DNA from: a virus
Strand: one strand, 5' to 3'
IMG/VR virus record: IMGVR_UViG_3300030060_003997
Location: 4,019-27,378 of that record
DNA: 23,360 nucleotides
Positions 1-10,300 of the stretch are shown here, one piece after another; the stretch's first letter is position 1; each line of letters begins with the position of its first letter. A program made the position numbers and the translations under genes. The notes beneath the pieces were generated by a model. That model searched no databases. It worked only from the letters and a program-made list of their open reading frames with translations, and was not told where the DNA came from.

Positions 1-276
1 GGTGATCGCTTTATGATGATCAGCAGGATCATCCCTGACTTCAAGTTCAGCGGAACTACAGAAGATGCGTCAATCGACTTCACCATTAAGGGCAGCAACT
101 TCCCCTTAGAGACCCCAACAACACAAGCTACTGCGACTGTTACACCTAGCACCACGCAATCAAACATAAGGACTCGAGCTAGGCATGCCGTTGTTCGGGT
201 TGAAAGCACAGGCTCTGGCTTTGGGTGGCGACTAGGTGACTTGCGATTTGATATGAGACAGGACGGTAGACGGTAA
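1..276 (+). CDS. C-terminal end of a phage tail/structural protein (5' truncated)
   Basis: The frame is open from the first base of the window, so this is the tail end of a longer gene and the ATG at position 13 is probably internal. The last 91 residues include a Thr/Ser-rich linker and end with a pattern of the type R-A-R-x-x-V-V-R-V-E-S, then G-W-R-L-G-D-x-R-x-D, then D-G-R-R. I recall this ending from large structural proteins of podovirus-like environmental phages, placed just before the internal virion genes; it may be the tail nozzle/tubular-type protein, but too little is visible to be sure. The stop codon overlaps the next start (TAATG), which fits a translationally coupled late operon. 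Structural role: likely; exact identity: uncertain. Confidence 0.6.
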   Translation, partial: GDRFMMISRIIPDFKFSGTTEDASIDFTIKGSNFPLETPTTQATATVTPSTTQSNIRTRARHAVVRVESTGSGFGWRLGDLRFDMRQDGRR

Positions 277-470
277 TGGCGACTAGACAGAATCCACTGC
301 CGGTGCCTGCCCCAGAATACGATGTCGGTAATGAGGCAATCACTCGCAGAACAATCGAACAAGCTATGGATCAGATTGAAAACGATGTGATTCAAGCCAA
401 GACTCAAGGTGACAAGACGGGATCGCTTGCCATGCGTAGGTTCCAGTTCTTGTTGATGGGTGCATCGTGA
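276..470 (+). CDS. Small conserved phage protein, 64 aa
   Basis: This short protein has a Pro-rich start (PLPVPAPEYD), a central helical stretch with an IEQAMDQIENDVIQ heptad-like pattern, and a conserved-looking end (MRRFQFLLMGAS). I recall proteins of this shape and ending directly after the large tail protein in environmental phages, where they are annotated only as hypothetical. The ATG shares one base with the preceding stop and the stop overlaps the next start (GTGA). Its place in the late operon suggests a virion or assembly role, but no function can be assigned from sequence. Confidence 0.75.
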   Translation: MATRQNPLPVPAPEYDVGNEAITRRTIEQAMDQIENDVIQAKTQGDKTGSLAMRRFQFLLMGAS

Positions 471-796
471 CAGATGTTATCAAGGTACTTGGTCAAGTTG
501 ATGTGTCAGCAACGACAACGACCACGCTGTACACAACACCTAATCTAGCCCAGACCACAGTAAGTTCACTGGTGATATGCAACCGAAGCGGATCTGCTAT
601 CACGTTCAGGGTGAGCATCCATGTGGGTGGTGCGTCAGCAGATGACAAGCAGTTTATATTTTTCGATGAAGCTCTCGCAGCAACCACCTCTAGAACGGTT
701 GTGATCGGGATGTGCCTTTCTCAAGCAGATGTGGTCAAGGTTTACGCCAGTGCCGCCAATGTAAGCTTTAACCTCTTTGGAGTGGAGACCAGCTAA
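467..796 (+). CDS. Small beta-rich virion-associated protein, 109 aa
   Basis: The gene starts with GTG in a GTGA overlap with the preceding stop. The protein is rich in Thr, Val, Ser and Ala with alternating hydrophobic residues, as expected for an all-beta sandwich. Recognisable stretches are KVLGQVDVSA, LYTTPN, VSSLVICNRSG, FRVSIHVGG and KQFIFFDE. This pattern (LYT-P, then CN-S, FRV, KQ-ydE) is common in small phage structural proteins near tail genes, which may be tail, fibre-attachment or decoration proteins. The stop overlaps the next ATG by one base. Family recognition is from memory and the exact virion location is unknown. Confidence 0.7.
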   Translation: MTDVIKVLGQVDVSATTTTTLYTTPNLAQTTVSSLVICNRSGSAITFRVSIHVGGASADDKQFIFFDEALAATTSRTVVIGMCLSQADVVKVYASAANVSFNLFGVETS

Positions 797-2718
797 TGAA
801 CAATCCAAACATGTTCCCAATGCAGCCTATGGCGCAGCAGATGGCCCAGCAAGGCCGATACGGCGACAGCATGATGGTTCACATGAACCCGATAGAAGTG
901 GCTGGTATAGCCTCTCTGTCGCCCACAGGGCAACTCACAACCAACCCGATGACAGGACAGCCGGAGGCTTTCTTGCCTTTCCTTGCTCCACTGCTGGGTA
1001 GCGTTCTTGCTCCTGGGGCTTTCACTGCTTTAGGTACAGGCTCGCTTCTTGGGGGTACGGCTCTTGGGACTGGGCTTACGGCGCTGGGTAGTAATGCTGC
1101 TTTGGCTAGTGCTGTTGGTTCTGGTCTGGCTACTACGGCTGTGACCGGCGACCTTAAAGAAGGATTGCTGTCTGGGTTGACTGGCTTTGGAGTTGGAAAA
1201 GCCTTTGAAGCTGGAGCAAAAGCAATTGCAGGAACAGAGCAGTTAGCAAAAGAGGCTGCAACTGCCGCTAAGACGGCAGATTCAGCAAAAGCGGCTGCGT
1301 TGGCTGCTGACCCAACACTGACTACGGAAGCTTTGACTAAGCTCCCATCTGTTGCCGAAGCTGGCGCTGCGGATCAAGCAGTAAAAGATTCTTTGATGGC
1401 AGCAAAAGAAATGGCCCCTACTGATGTCATTAGGCGAGGGGGTATTGCAGATTCTGCAAAGGGATTATTGAATCCAATGGCAGCAGCACCTATCGCTATA
1501 GGCGAAGGTCAACGTGCTGCATTTAGGCAGCAGGACGCGATGGATCGTATGTACGGTGAGCGAGCAGCAGAGAAGGAGCAAGACCTTCAGGACGCTCAAA
1601 GCATTGTTGATGCGTCTATTCGACAAGCTGGCTCTGACTACGGCATTGATTACTCCAAGGAATACGGACGTGATTACGGAATGATGGGCGGCGGTATCAC
1701 CTCTATAAACCCAGATGACTTCCAACGCCGTCACGCAGAACTACAGATGATGGGCAGACAACCTATTCAGATGAACGGCGGTGGGCCAGGAGAGATCCGA
1801 GGAATAAACCTTGGAAATGTCGGCACTATGGGTGGATTCGGTGCTCCAGCAGGGCGGCAATCTAGGCTTCGAGGGCCAGAGGTGGTTAAGCCAGAAGAGC
1901 TTGTCGGCACTAGACCTGGGTTTCAGCCTGAGATCAGTTACTTCAGGAAGCCAACAGAGGCTGAAGCAGCCTCTTCTTTAGAAAAGGTTACGGGTGTTAA
2001 TACAGCGGTAACGCCTATAGATCCGGCCTTGTATCAGGGGATTGGCGCTGTTGGTAAGGGTGGAGGTATGGCTGGCGCTAGGTCTCTTCCTGCGAACGTA
2101 CAAGCTGCTCAAGAAATACTTGATAGAAAGTCTGTTTCAACAAGAAAGCGCAAAGCCGCGCAAAACGTTGTGGATAAATACGAAGAAGAAGGCAGAGGCG
2201 GTCAAGAGTACTTTGATGAAGTTATGGCTCAGACGTATGGCTCTAGGTATGGCATGCAGGAAGGTGGCGACACCACTGGTCAGATGGATCAGTCGGCTGC
2301 GATGATGCTCATTGAGCAAGTATCTATGGCGCTGCTTGGCAGATTGCCTGAAGAGCAAGCAGAGGTTGTGATTAACCGATTCATTGATGAGTTCGGTTCT
2401 GAGGCATTCCAAATGCTTAGGTCACAGGTGCTTGAGTCTGTTGTACCTAATTCACAAAAAGAAGGTGTCATCCAAGGCGAAGGCAAAGGTATGGATGATC
2501 AGGTGCCAGGCATGATCGGCGATCAACAACCCGTAGCTGTGTCTCCTGGTGAGTTCATTGTCCCTGCTGATGTCGTTTCTGGCATAGGTGATGGCGATAC
2601 AAACTCTGGTGTTCAAGAGTTAGAGGGGATGATGGATCGTGTTCGCCAAGATCGAACAGGAACCATGCAACAACCTGCACCGTTGGGTGCTAATGCCGGA
2701 GGTGCATTGCCAGCATGA
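796..2718 (+). CDS. Gly/Ala-rich internal virion-type protein, 640 aa
   Basis: Residues 55-110 form long Gly/Ala/Leu-rich hydrophobic stretches, which could be membrane-interacting segments of an ejected protein. Ala/Lys-rich helical sequence follows (about 120-210), then a charged region with YG repeats (YGIDYSKEYGRDYGMMGGG), then a helical C-terminal part. Near the end (residue 583 on) is SPGEFIVPADVVSGIGDGD, followed by a helix and MMDRVRQDRTG. I recall this PGEFV-PADVVS motif in structural or giant proteins of many environmental phages; its function is not known to me. The gene begins in a TAATG overlap and ends in an ATGA overlap. Position and composition suggest a DNA-ejection/internal core protein, which is an inference. 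Confidence 0.75.
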   Translation: MNNPNMFPMQPMAQQMAQQGRYGDSMMVHMNPIEVAGIASLSPTGQLTTNPMTGQPEAFLPFLAPLLGSVLAPGAFTALGTGSLLGGTALGTGLTALGSNAALASAVGSGLATTAVTGDLKEGLLSGLTGFGVGKAFEAGAKAIAGTEQLAKEAATAAKTADSAKAAALAADPTLTTEALTKLPSVAEAGAADQAVKDSLMAAKEMAPTDVIRRGGIADSAKGLLNPMAAAPIAIGEGQRAAFRQQDAMDRMYGERAAEKEQDLQDAQSIVDASIRQAGSDYGIDYSKEYGRDYGMMGGGITSINPDDFQRRHAELQMMGRQPIQMNGGGPGEIRGINLGNVGTMGGFGAPAGRQSRLRGPEVVKPEELVGTRPGFQPEISYFRKPTEAEAASSLEKVTGVNTAVTPIDPALYQGIGAVGKGGGMAGARSLPANVQAAQEILDRKSVSTRKRKAAQNVVDKYEEEGRGGQEYFDEVMAQTYGSRYGMQEGGDTTGQMDQSAAMMLIEQVSMALLGRLPEEQAEVVINRFIDEFGSEAFQMLRSQVLESVVPNSQKEGVIQGEGKGMDDQVPGMIGDQQPVAVSPGEFIVPADVVSGIGDGDTNSGVQELEGMMDRVRQDRTGTMQQPAPLGANAGGALPA

Positions 2719-3230
2719 GCAGCCTACTAGAGTTTGACGCAAGCAGAATAGAAGACATTTCTAGAGAGCCAAAGGTTTCTCGGAAAGACTTGCCTAGAGA
2801 GATAACTCACACCATCACAATGGTGCCTACCAACTACCTGAACAGCCTTTGGCCTGATGTCAGGGATCAGTTGGCTAGAGCAGTGAAGAGGTCTCAAGGT
2901 CGATGGAACATGGAGTTCTTGTATGCATCGATTCTGAACGGCAACCAGCAGTTGTGGGTTGCATTCGATGAAGGTCACAACATAGATGGCGTTGGCACCA
3001 CTGAGATTATTCAGTATCCAGAGAAGCGAATGGTTGTTGTGCAGTTTTTAGGTGGTGACAACTTCAATGATTGGGTCTGGGATATGCTGGAAAGATTCAA
3101 GGATTGGGGCAAAGATAACGGTTGCTCAGGTATAGAAGCTACAGCCCGAATGGGGTTCTGGAAGTGGCTTGAGCAGGACGGGTTTTCTAGATCGTATGTG
3201 GTTTACGAAAGGAGCTTTGATAATGGGTAA
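2715..3230 (+). CDS. GNAT-like protein, 171 aa
   Basis: Starts in an ATGA overlap. Residues 78-112 look like consecutive beta strands (LWVAF, IDGVGTTEII, KRMVVVQFLGG). An amphipathic helix follows (WVWDMLERFKDWGKDNGC), then a short strand (IEATARMGFWKWLEQDGF) and a final strand (SYVVYERSF). This order matches the central and C-terminal part of a GNAT fold, with GFWKWLEQDGF in the place of the usual 'FYEKLGF' segment. I recall GNAT-like proteins at this position in T7-like and environmental podoviruses, where an enzymatic role is unproven. The usual acetyl-CoA pyrophosphate loop (Q/RxxGxG/A) is not obvious, so catalytic activity is doubtful. Probably a virion-morphogenesis protein. Confidence 0.6.
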   Translation: MSSLLEFDASRIEDISREPKVSRKDLPREITHTITMVPTNYLNSLWPDVRDQLARAVKRSQGRWNMEFLYASILNGNQQLWVAFDEGHNIDGVGTTEIIQYPEKRMVVVQFLGGDNFNDWVWDMLERFKDWGKDNGCSGIEATARMGFWKWLEQDGFSRSYVVYERSFDNG

Positions 3231-5010
3231 GGGTAGTGGCGGCGGTGGCGTTCAAGAGAGCGTAGTAACACAAACAAATCTTCCTGAGTATGCAGAACCA
3301 TTTTTTCAGGAACTGCTAGGTAGAACCGTATACGAATCAACTCGCCCTTATGAGGCGTTTCCTGGTCAGCGTATTGCTGAGTTCGATCCCTTTGAGCAGT
3401 ACGGCATGCAAGGCATGGCTGAGATGGCTCAGGCAGGTACTCCACAACAGATCACTGACGCATCGAACATTGCCGCTAATGTGGGCTTTCAAGATGTCGG
3501 TATGGGTATGGATATCGCTAGGGGGTTTAGACCTCCGATGCAGTACTCAGGATATCAGGCGGGTGATATTGGCGCAGGTTATGACGCAGGATTTTTAGGC
3601 CAAGGGTATAACGCTGGTCAACGTGATGTTGGGTATCAGGCCGGAACCTTTGATCCTGGTTATCAGGCCAGAGAGCGTCAGTCAGGTTTTGATATGGGGC
3701 CGCTAGAAAGTGGCTATCAAGCAGGCACGTTTGATCCTGGGTATCAAGCTAGGGACATACAGTCTCAATACACAGGTGAGATGGACTTAGGCTCAGGCTT
3801 TCAAGCAGGCACCATCGCTGATCCTGCAACACTAGAATCTTATATGAACCCGTACCAGCAGTTGGTGACGGACATAGAAAAACGAGAAGCTCAACGCCAG
3901 TCTGACATCCAAGGGGCAAACATATCGCAACAAGCAGCCTCATCAGGTGGTCTTGGTGGTTATCGTGAAGCGATCATGCAGTCAGAGCGAGAGCGCAACT
4001 TGGGTCAGCAGCTTGCCGACATACAAACTCGAGGTGGTCAAGCAGCGTTTGATCAAGCACAACAAGCATTTGAGGCTGACCGTGCAGCTAGACTACAAGA
4101 AGCTCAGTATGGTTTGACTGCTGCTGGTCAGCTAGATCAGGCTCAGCAACAACGTGAAGCGTTCAGTCAGTCGGCTTATCAGGCAGGTGAACAAGCGAGA
4201 CAACGTGCCGCTGAAATGGGAATGACCGCTCAGCAACAAGCTGATGCAGCACGACAAGCTCAGGAACAGTTCCGTCAGTCTGCATTTGGTCAGACCGCTG
4301 ATGTTGCTGCACAACGAGAGCAGTTCCAACAGCAAGCGTTCCAAGCAGCAGAGCAAGCAAGACAACGTGCTGCCGAGATGGGGATGACTGCACAACAGCA
4401 GGAAGACGCTGCAAGGCAAGCACAAGAGCGATTCCAGCAGGATCAGTTCAGCCAGAACGAACAGATGCGTTTGGCGCAGCAGCAAGAAAACCGTGCTGTA
4501 TTCCAAGCTCAGGAGAACGCTAGACAAGAGGCTGCAAGGCTTGGTCTTAGCGCACAAGAGATTCAAGAGCGTGTTAATCAGGCTGAGAATGAAGCTCGTA
4601 TGCGAGCAAGAGCAGAGAACGCCCAGCTTGCAGAGACACGCGCCCGTCTTGGGTTTGCTGGCATGGATGCTGATCGTGCGACAAGAGGCCAACAGCTTGA
4701 TGCATCAAGGCTCCTTGGTCAGCTAGGCACTGATGAGCAGCGTATGGCTTTCGAGCGGCTGCGTAACTTGCAAGCGGCTGGCGAGATCAGAAGAGGATCT
4801 CAACAGCGTGGTCTCGATATGGGATATCAGGACTTCTTGCGACAACAAGCGTTCCCAAGAGAGCAGCTTGCATTCTTTAGCCAGATGCTTCAGGGGCTAC
4901 CTGTTGCAGCAGGCACAACACAAGCTACATTCGGTGGCCCAAGTGATACACAACAGTTGCTTGGTGCCGGTATCGGCGGTGTAGGTCTGTATAACGCCAT
5001 GAGAGGCTGA
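3223..5010 (+). CDS. Gln/Ala-rich repeat structural protein, 595 aa
   Basis: I place the start at ATG 3223 rather than the in-frame ATG at 3169, because 3223 has an AGGAG site nine bases upstream and overlaps the previous stop as neighbouring genes do. Residues 110-195 carry degenerate GYQAG/GYDAG repeats. A motif SYMNPYQQLV follows and is typical of such phage proteins. From about residue 280 to 460 the protein is a long Gln/Ala/Glu/Arg coiled coil with a 54-residue period. The end is Gly-rich (LLGAGIGGVGLYNAMRG). The N-terminus is a Gly run (GKGSGGGG). It is likely an internal virion or tail-associated protein; no enzymatic motif is visible. Confidence 0.75.
   Translation: MGKGSGGGGVQESVVTQTNLPEYAEPFFQELLGRTVYESTRPYEAFPGQRIAEFDPFEQYGMQGMAEMAQAGTPQQITDASNIAANVGFQDVGMGMDIARGFRPPMQYSGYQAGDIGAGYDAGFLGQGYNAGQRDVGYQAGTFDPGYQARERQSGFDMGPLESGYQAGTFDPGYQARDIQSQYTGEMDLGSGFQAGTIADPATLESYMNPYQQLVTDIEKREAQRQSDIQGANISQQAASSGGLGGYREAIMQSERERNLGQQLADIQTRGGQAAFDQAQQAFEADRAARLQEAQYGLTAAGQLDQAQQQREAFSQSAYQAGEQARQRAAEMGMTAQQQADAARQAQEQFRQSAFGQTADVAAQREQFQQQAFQAAEQARQRAAEMGMTAQQQEDAARQAQERFQQDQFSQNEQMRLAQQQENRAVFQAQENARQEAARLGLSAQEIQERVNQAENEARMRARAENAQLAETRARLGFAGMDADRATRGQQLDASRLLGQLGTDEQRMAFERLRNLQAAGEIRRGSQQRGLDMGYQDFLRQQAFPREQLAFFSQMLQGLPVAAGTTQATFGGPSDTQQLLGAGIGGVGLYNAMRG
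3547..3816 (+). repeat. Degenerate GYQAG coding repeats
   Basis: Within the 595-aa protein gene, codons for G-Y/F-Q/D/N-A-G recur about every 8-14 residues. The clearest pair encodes GYQAGTFDPGYQAR twice, beginning at 3631 and 3712, a period of 81 bases (27 residues). The copies differ mainly at third codon positions, so selection has kept the protein motif rather than the DNA. Confidence 0.8.
4174..4605 (+). repeat. Tandem 162-bp (54-aa) coiled-coil repeats
   Basis: Three copies begin at 4174, 4336 and 4498, exactly 162 bases apart. The first two share EQARQRAAEMGMTAQQQ followed by DAARQAQE; the third is degenerate (ENARQEAARLGLSAQE). A shorter, more diverged copy starts at 4066 (FEADRAARLQEAQYGLTAA), 108 bases before the first full copy. 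The repeat encodes Gln/Ala/Arg-rich helix, so unit number could set the length of a coiled coil. Confidence 0.85.
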
Positions 5011-5012
5011 TA

Positions 5013-7394
5013 GTGAACATATTAGAAATCGAAGACATGGTTAAAGGCTTGCCTGATCAAGCCTTACAGAAAGAAGCTAAGCAACCTACAGGACGAATCC
5101 CACAGTTCTTGGTCGTATCTGAGATACAGAGGCGTGGTGATATGCGTCAACGGTTTCAGAAACGTCAAGAGAATCAAGGCACTGTAAAGGATCAGGTGAT
5201 GCAGCAGGGTATCGCTGCTATGGGTGCCCCGCAGCCTGAGATGCAGGCGCTTGCTGGTGGGCCATCTATGCCCCCTCAAGGCATGCCTCCACAAGCTATG
5301 CCTCAAGGGATGCCTCAGCAGCCTCCTATGGGTATGTATGCTGGCGGCGTGGTTCAAATGGCTAATGGTGAAGAGGTTCCGTTTGGTGGGCCTGGGCCAA
5401 TAACTGCTGAAGAGTATGAGAACGATCCAAGACGCCTAGCTTTTATTGATGAAAGAATGCAGTACCTGCAAGACTTGAAGGATCAAGGCTTTACTATGGA
5501 TGACATACTAGCCAGCTTAGAAGGATCATATTTTGATACCGCTGGCGAAGCATCATTGCAAACAGTTGCTGGTACGCCTTCTTCCACAGTTATGGCACCT
5601 AATACAGTTGGTGTTGGTCGTGAAATGCAAAACATTCCAATGAGCGGCATCGTTCGTCCTGGCAATGCAGCATACGATGCGTTACAGCAGGTGTTTGGCG
5701 GGACTAGCCCGACAGAGACCCAACCATTTTCGCCTCCACCTTCCATGATTCCTACGCAAGATATGTATGATCAGAATGTTGGCGGTTTTAAGAGGGTGGT
5801 AGACCAAGACCCCTCCAGTTATCCAAACATAACTCAGTTTCCAATAACCGAATCTGACCGGCTGTATGCTCAAGAGCTTAGTAGGATGGAAGGCCAAACA
5901 GTCCTACCAGAGCCAACAGATCCTGCAAGAAAGGCTCGAACTAAAGAGTTACAGCTAAAAGAGTATGGAGAAATGATTCGCCAGCAATCTCAAGATAGGC
6001 GAAACAGAGAGGCAAGCCCTGCTGTTGGTAGCTTTACTCAGACCCCATCGCAAAGAGGGATTGGTAGCGCACCAGAAGGCACCGCTGATGCTTTGATGGC
6101 AAGTATACAATCCCTTAGAGCACCATTTGGTGGTGAAGTTCAAGCCAGTGAAGTAGAAGGTGGCACCCCTGACATATCCAAAGAGCCTGGTGCTGGAGCT
6201 AGTTTCCGAGACCTTACTAGGGTGAGTACGGTTGATCTTGCAAACCCAGATCTTATTCAATCTATCCTAGCCCCTGACGCAAAGGGTGGGTTTAACGATA
6301 AGTATGGAGTAATCCCAGTTGACTACAAAGATACATCAGGAGATGGCACCGCCGGTAAATCCCTTCAAGGCACTGGATCTAAAACGGATGCAACCGCTAA
6401 CGTTTACCAAAGCTCAATGGATGCTATAGATGACATAAACAGAGACACTGCCGAAGCCGATGTGTCAAAAGCTAGGGCGCTTCTCACACCTAAAGAAGGC
6501 GAGCAATCACTAGCTGATAAGCTAAGAGGAAAGGTTGGGCTAGGAACAACCGATTACAGCGGTTTGGTTCAAAGTTATACGCCTGATTTCGGTCAATACA
6601 TGCCTGACTACGAAAGGCTGATTTCAAGCCAAGAAGATCGGGCACAACGCATACGCGATGAAGCGAGAAAAGAAGCTGGCGCTCAGGCACTGATTCAGTT
6701 AGGTGCCGGTATTGCTGGTGGAAATTTGGCTGGTGGTATATCTAAGGCTGGACAAACTGCCGCCGACATTAGACGGCAAGGTAGAAAAGAGGCGAGTGCT
6801 GAAGAGCAGTTGTCTACCCGCATGATGATGGCCCAACAGCAAGCTAGAATGGATCTTGGAATCAAGACCGAAGAGTCTAGGGTGAGGACTGCTGAAGCAG
6901 CAAGCGAGCGAGCCATCAGAGCTTATGAGTCTGACCGTAAAGGCGAACTGGCTGCTGCCGGAATAGAAGCTGATCAGATCAATAGACTTGTCGGTGTTGA
7001 ACTGGAGGCTGCTAAGCTTCTTGCCGCCCAAGATGAGGCAGACAGAAAGTTTGCTCTTGATGCTTTGACTGCAAAAATATCCGCACAAAGGTATGCGGAT
7101 CTAGCAACAGAGTCGCAAAGACGGGCTTACACACAAGAGCTTTCTTTGTATGCGCCTACAATATCCGCAAGGATTGAAGACTTTATACAAGATTACACTG
7201 GCCCTAATGGAACTCCAAGCCCAGCAGAGATTCGTGAATTTGCAGAAAATCTAATGGTTGGATTTGGCTTGGTTAATCCTAGAGATGACATTCAAACTGG
7301 CGATAAGGAAGGTGGTATCCCACAGGCGACAGAAACTCCTGACGCAATCCTGACGCCAGAAAACGATCCGCTCAACTTGAGAAATGCACAGTAA
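5013..7394 (+). CDS. Met/Pro/Gln-rich virion-type protein, 793 aa
   Basis: The start is GTG two bases after the preceding stop, with a GAGG-type site at about 5002. The first 60 residues (EDMVKGLPDQALQKEA, then PTGRIPQFLVVSEIQRR) form a conserved N-terminal module that I recall from many environmental phage structural proteins. Residues 85-108 are a low-complexity M/P/Q repeat (MPPQ, MPQG units), followed by MYAGGVVQMANGEEVPF, a short Gly-rich motif also common in these proteins. The middle is polar and probably disordered. Residues 520-720 are Ala/Glu/Arg-rich helix with an AGIAGGNLAGG hydrophobic patch. The stop overlaps the giant gene's start by one base. Probably an internal core or ejection protein; function inferred from position only. 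Confidence 0.75.
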   Translation: MNILEIEDMVKGLPDQALQKEAKQPTGRIPQFLVVSEIQRRGDMRQRFQKRQENQGTVKDQVMQQGIAAMGAPQPEMQALAGGPSMPPQGMPPQAMPQGMPQQPPMGMYAGGVVQMANGEEVPFGGPGPITAEEYENDPRRLAFIDERMQYLQDLKDQGFTMDDILASLEGSYFDTAGEASLQTVAGTPSSTVMAPNTVGVGREMQNIPMSGIVRPGNAAYDALQQVFGGTSPTETQPFSPPPSMIPTQDMYDQNVGGFKRVVDQDPSSYPNITQFPITESDRLYAQELSRMEGQTVLPEPTDPARKARTKELQLKEYGEMIRQQSQDRRNREASPAVGSFTQTPSQRGIGSAPEGTADALMASIQSLRAPFGGEVQASEVEGGTPDISKEPGAGASFRDLTRVSTVDLANPDLIQSILAPDAKGGFNDKYGVIPVDYKDTSGDGTAGKSLQGTGSKTDATANVYQSSMDAIDDINRDTAEADVSKARALLTPKEGEQSLADKLRGKVGLGTTDYSGLVQSYTPDFGQYMPDYERLISSQEDRAQRIRDEARKEAGAQALIQLGAGIAGGNLAGGISKAGQTAADIRRQGRKEASAEEQLSTRMMMAQQQARMDLGIKTEESRVRTAEAASERAIRAYESDRKGELAAAGIEADQINRLVGVELEAAKLLAAQDEADRKFALDALTAKISAQRYADLATESQRRAYTQELSLYAPTISARIEDFIQDYTGPNGTPSPAEIREFAENLMVGFGLVNPRDDIQTGDKEGGIPQATETPDAILTPENDPLNLRNAQ

Positions 7395-10300
7395 TGTCGC
7401 AACTGGCAAGGTTTAGAGAACAGTACCCGCAGTACGATGATATATCTGATTATGATCTAGCCACGAACCTGTATGACACATTCTATGACGGCAAGATAGA
7501 TAAGTCTGATTACTTTCAGCAGCTTGGAATAAACCAAGCGTATGAAGAGATGAGCACTGCCGAATACGCTCTTGGACTACCCTCTGAATTGCTTGCCGCC
7601 CCTGTCAGGGGTTTAGGCAAAGGGTTGTTGTCTGCTGGTGCCGGTCTTGCCCACATAGCTGACGCTGGTACTAATCTGGTTGGCCTTGAAGATCTTATTG
7701 ATAGCGGAGAAGAGAACGAGATTGTTCGTCTTGCCAACGAAGGTAAGCGAGCAATCGACTCTGCGATTGGTGTTGATGAAGCTTATAAAGATAGCTATGC
7801 AGTAAAGGTTGGTGAAGCGTTAGGTTCTATCGCCTCATTTGCTATACCTGGATTTGGGGTTGCTAAAGCTGCCGGTACTCTGGGTGCGAGCGCAAAAGCT
7901 GCTGGAGCACTTGGATCAGGGTCAACAATCGCTGCTGGTTCTGGTTTTGGTGCAGATGATCAAGCTCAAAGGATAGAGCAATCAAGGGCCAGAGGTATTG
8001 ATGTTGATCAAAGCACCGCTGATAAATCTATTCTTTTTGGTGGAATTGTTGGTGGCTTTGAGGCGTTTACACCATTAAGCGTTCTTAAAAAGATCCGAGG
8101 TATCAAAGAGCCGCAACAAAGATTAGAAGCCCTTGACGCTCAAAGACGCCAAGCGATTGACGCTGGCGACGAACTCCTCGCAGCCAACCTGATGAGCCAG
8201 CAGATACGACTATCAAAAGAAGTGTCTCGAGTTATGACGGGTATGGATCGTGTTAGAAGCTCATTGAGCACTGGCATGAAAGAGGGAATACAAGAAGCCG
8301 CAAATAGTTTGGCTCAAGATGCCATTCAATACGGTATGTACGATGACAACATTGAGGTAGGCGACACTCTTTGGGATGACTTCACCGTTGGATTTGGTGC
8401 CGGTACGTTAGTTGACGGTATCTCTGTCGGTGTTGCTAACCGCAGGAACAAGATAGTTCAGTCTTCACTAGAAGAGAAAGAGGGTGAACTAAGGAAGCAA
8501 GAAGAAGCACTTACAGAGATTTACTACGAAGAAGCTGAGAAGGCTAGGCGTCAAGCAGAGGTGGATGCTCGCTTAGGTAAAGAGTTTGATTATCAGCAAG
8601 AGTTAGAGGCTGGTGCTGTTCCAACTAGAGAGCAGCAGATTGCGGCAATAAATGCCTCTGCCCGTGGTGGTGATCCGTTTAATCCTCAACAACAGCTTGA
8701 TCCCAATGTCGGTGTATACGGGCAAACATCAGACACAGAGACAAATAAATTCATTGGCAAAGCTTATGCTTCACAGATAGCAAGAGATGCCGCCTTAAAC
8801 GAAGGCATTTTCCCTGACGCCGGAAGCTTTCAGATTGTAACCGAGCAGGTTTCTAGCCCAGAAGGCGTTAGAAACGAATACAAGGTGGTTCACTCCATCA
8901 ACGGTCAAGAGTACGGCACATCAGCAGTAGACTACGAAGCGGCGGCGCACCTAGCATCCAATCTAAATCAAGAGCTTATAAACCGAAACATCACTAACTC
9001 GGTCATTGATTCGTTAGACCTGACACCAGAGCCGTACACGCCAGAGCAATCGGCTTCGCTGTTTAGTGTTGGTCAAAAGCTTTTAAGACCTCAAGGTCAC
9101 ACCGTGACAGCCGAGGTGCTTAACGAAGCAGCAAGAACTACTTCAGGTGTTGGCTCCCCGTATGTCGAAGGTATAAGTATTGATGCACTACACCGGCAGC
9201 AATACGGTGTGCCCCCGTTAACTGATCGTGGTCAGAAGATCTACAAACCGCTATCCAACATGACCGCTGCTCAAAAGATAAACTTTGATCGCAGACAGAA
9301 TGGCTTACCAGAGAAAACAGAATTCACTCTAGAAGAAGCTAAGAGTGTTCTTGGTGACAGTTACCCTAGAGTCTTTGATGTGCTGGTTGGTGTCAAAGAG
9401 CCTGTCGCACCAGAAGGGCTAACAGACTTTGGCTCTGTAGGCGCGAGCGTTGCCCGTAGCCGACAGGAATACCAAGACGATAGGGCCACCAAGGCTGAGA
9501 TAAAGCAGGTCTTAGAATCAAAAAACATAGCCACTGACGTTGACTCTCCTCAAATGGCGTATGCTTTTGAGCAGATAGTTAACGAGTCAGACATCAGCAA
9601 GATGTCTCCCTCTCAAAGGTTGTTTCTTGTCAGTGAGTTGAAGAAGTTACCTATTGTTCCTGGTGATGCAGCGGTATCGTTGCCTGACTTCAGGCCCAAG
9701 CCATTCACAAGAACACAGTACAATGATGCGCTTGCGTTCGTCAGAGAAACTGGCGACGGCACAATTGAAAACATTCAATCTCAACTGGCTGATGTCGTTA
9801 GTGAAAAGCGCAAGCGTGTTGTCGCTACCGCGCTACAAAAAGCGTTGAAAGATTCTGGTGTTGTCCAGTCTGACGGCACCGTTCCTGAGATGGCAAGACT
9901 GCCATCACCTCCCCCAGTACCTGAGTTTGAAACAGAGCCGTATCAAGAGGATGTTTCTGAAGAGGCTCAAAACCTACAAAACAAACTATCAGAGACCCTC
10001 AAAGGTTTTGGGTTGGATGATGTCAGGTTGCGTATTCTTGACATCCTCAAGTACGGGCCTGTCACCAGAGATGGGCAGCTAATTCTTCAAGGCGAGCCTA
10101 TTGAAGACGCAGCAATCCAAGAAGCTCTCGGCTACTACAATCGATCCCCCAAGACAGTCTTCTTGGCGATAGACCGAGCCAATCAAATGGCTAGGGACGA
10201 TAGCCCAGAAGCAAGGGAAGCTGCACTTGCAGAAATTCTAGATCACGAAGTTGTTCACGCTGTTAGGGGTCTTGACCTGTGGAAGGATGATGAGTGGCGT

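Noticed and set aside
3169-3222. Longer N-terminus for the 595-aa protein
   Set aside because: The extra 18 residues overlap the GNAT-like gene out of frame and lack a ribosome binding site, while ATG 3223 has AGGAG and the usual junction.
4132-4692. Long minus-strand open frame (186 codons) opposite the repeat protein
   Set aside because: It is the antisense of Gln/Ala-rich codons, giving a Leu/Ser/Cys-rich translation without a ribosome binding site; low-complexity shadow.
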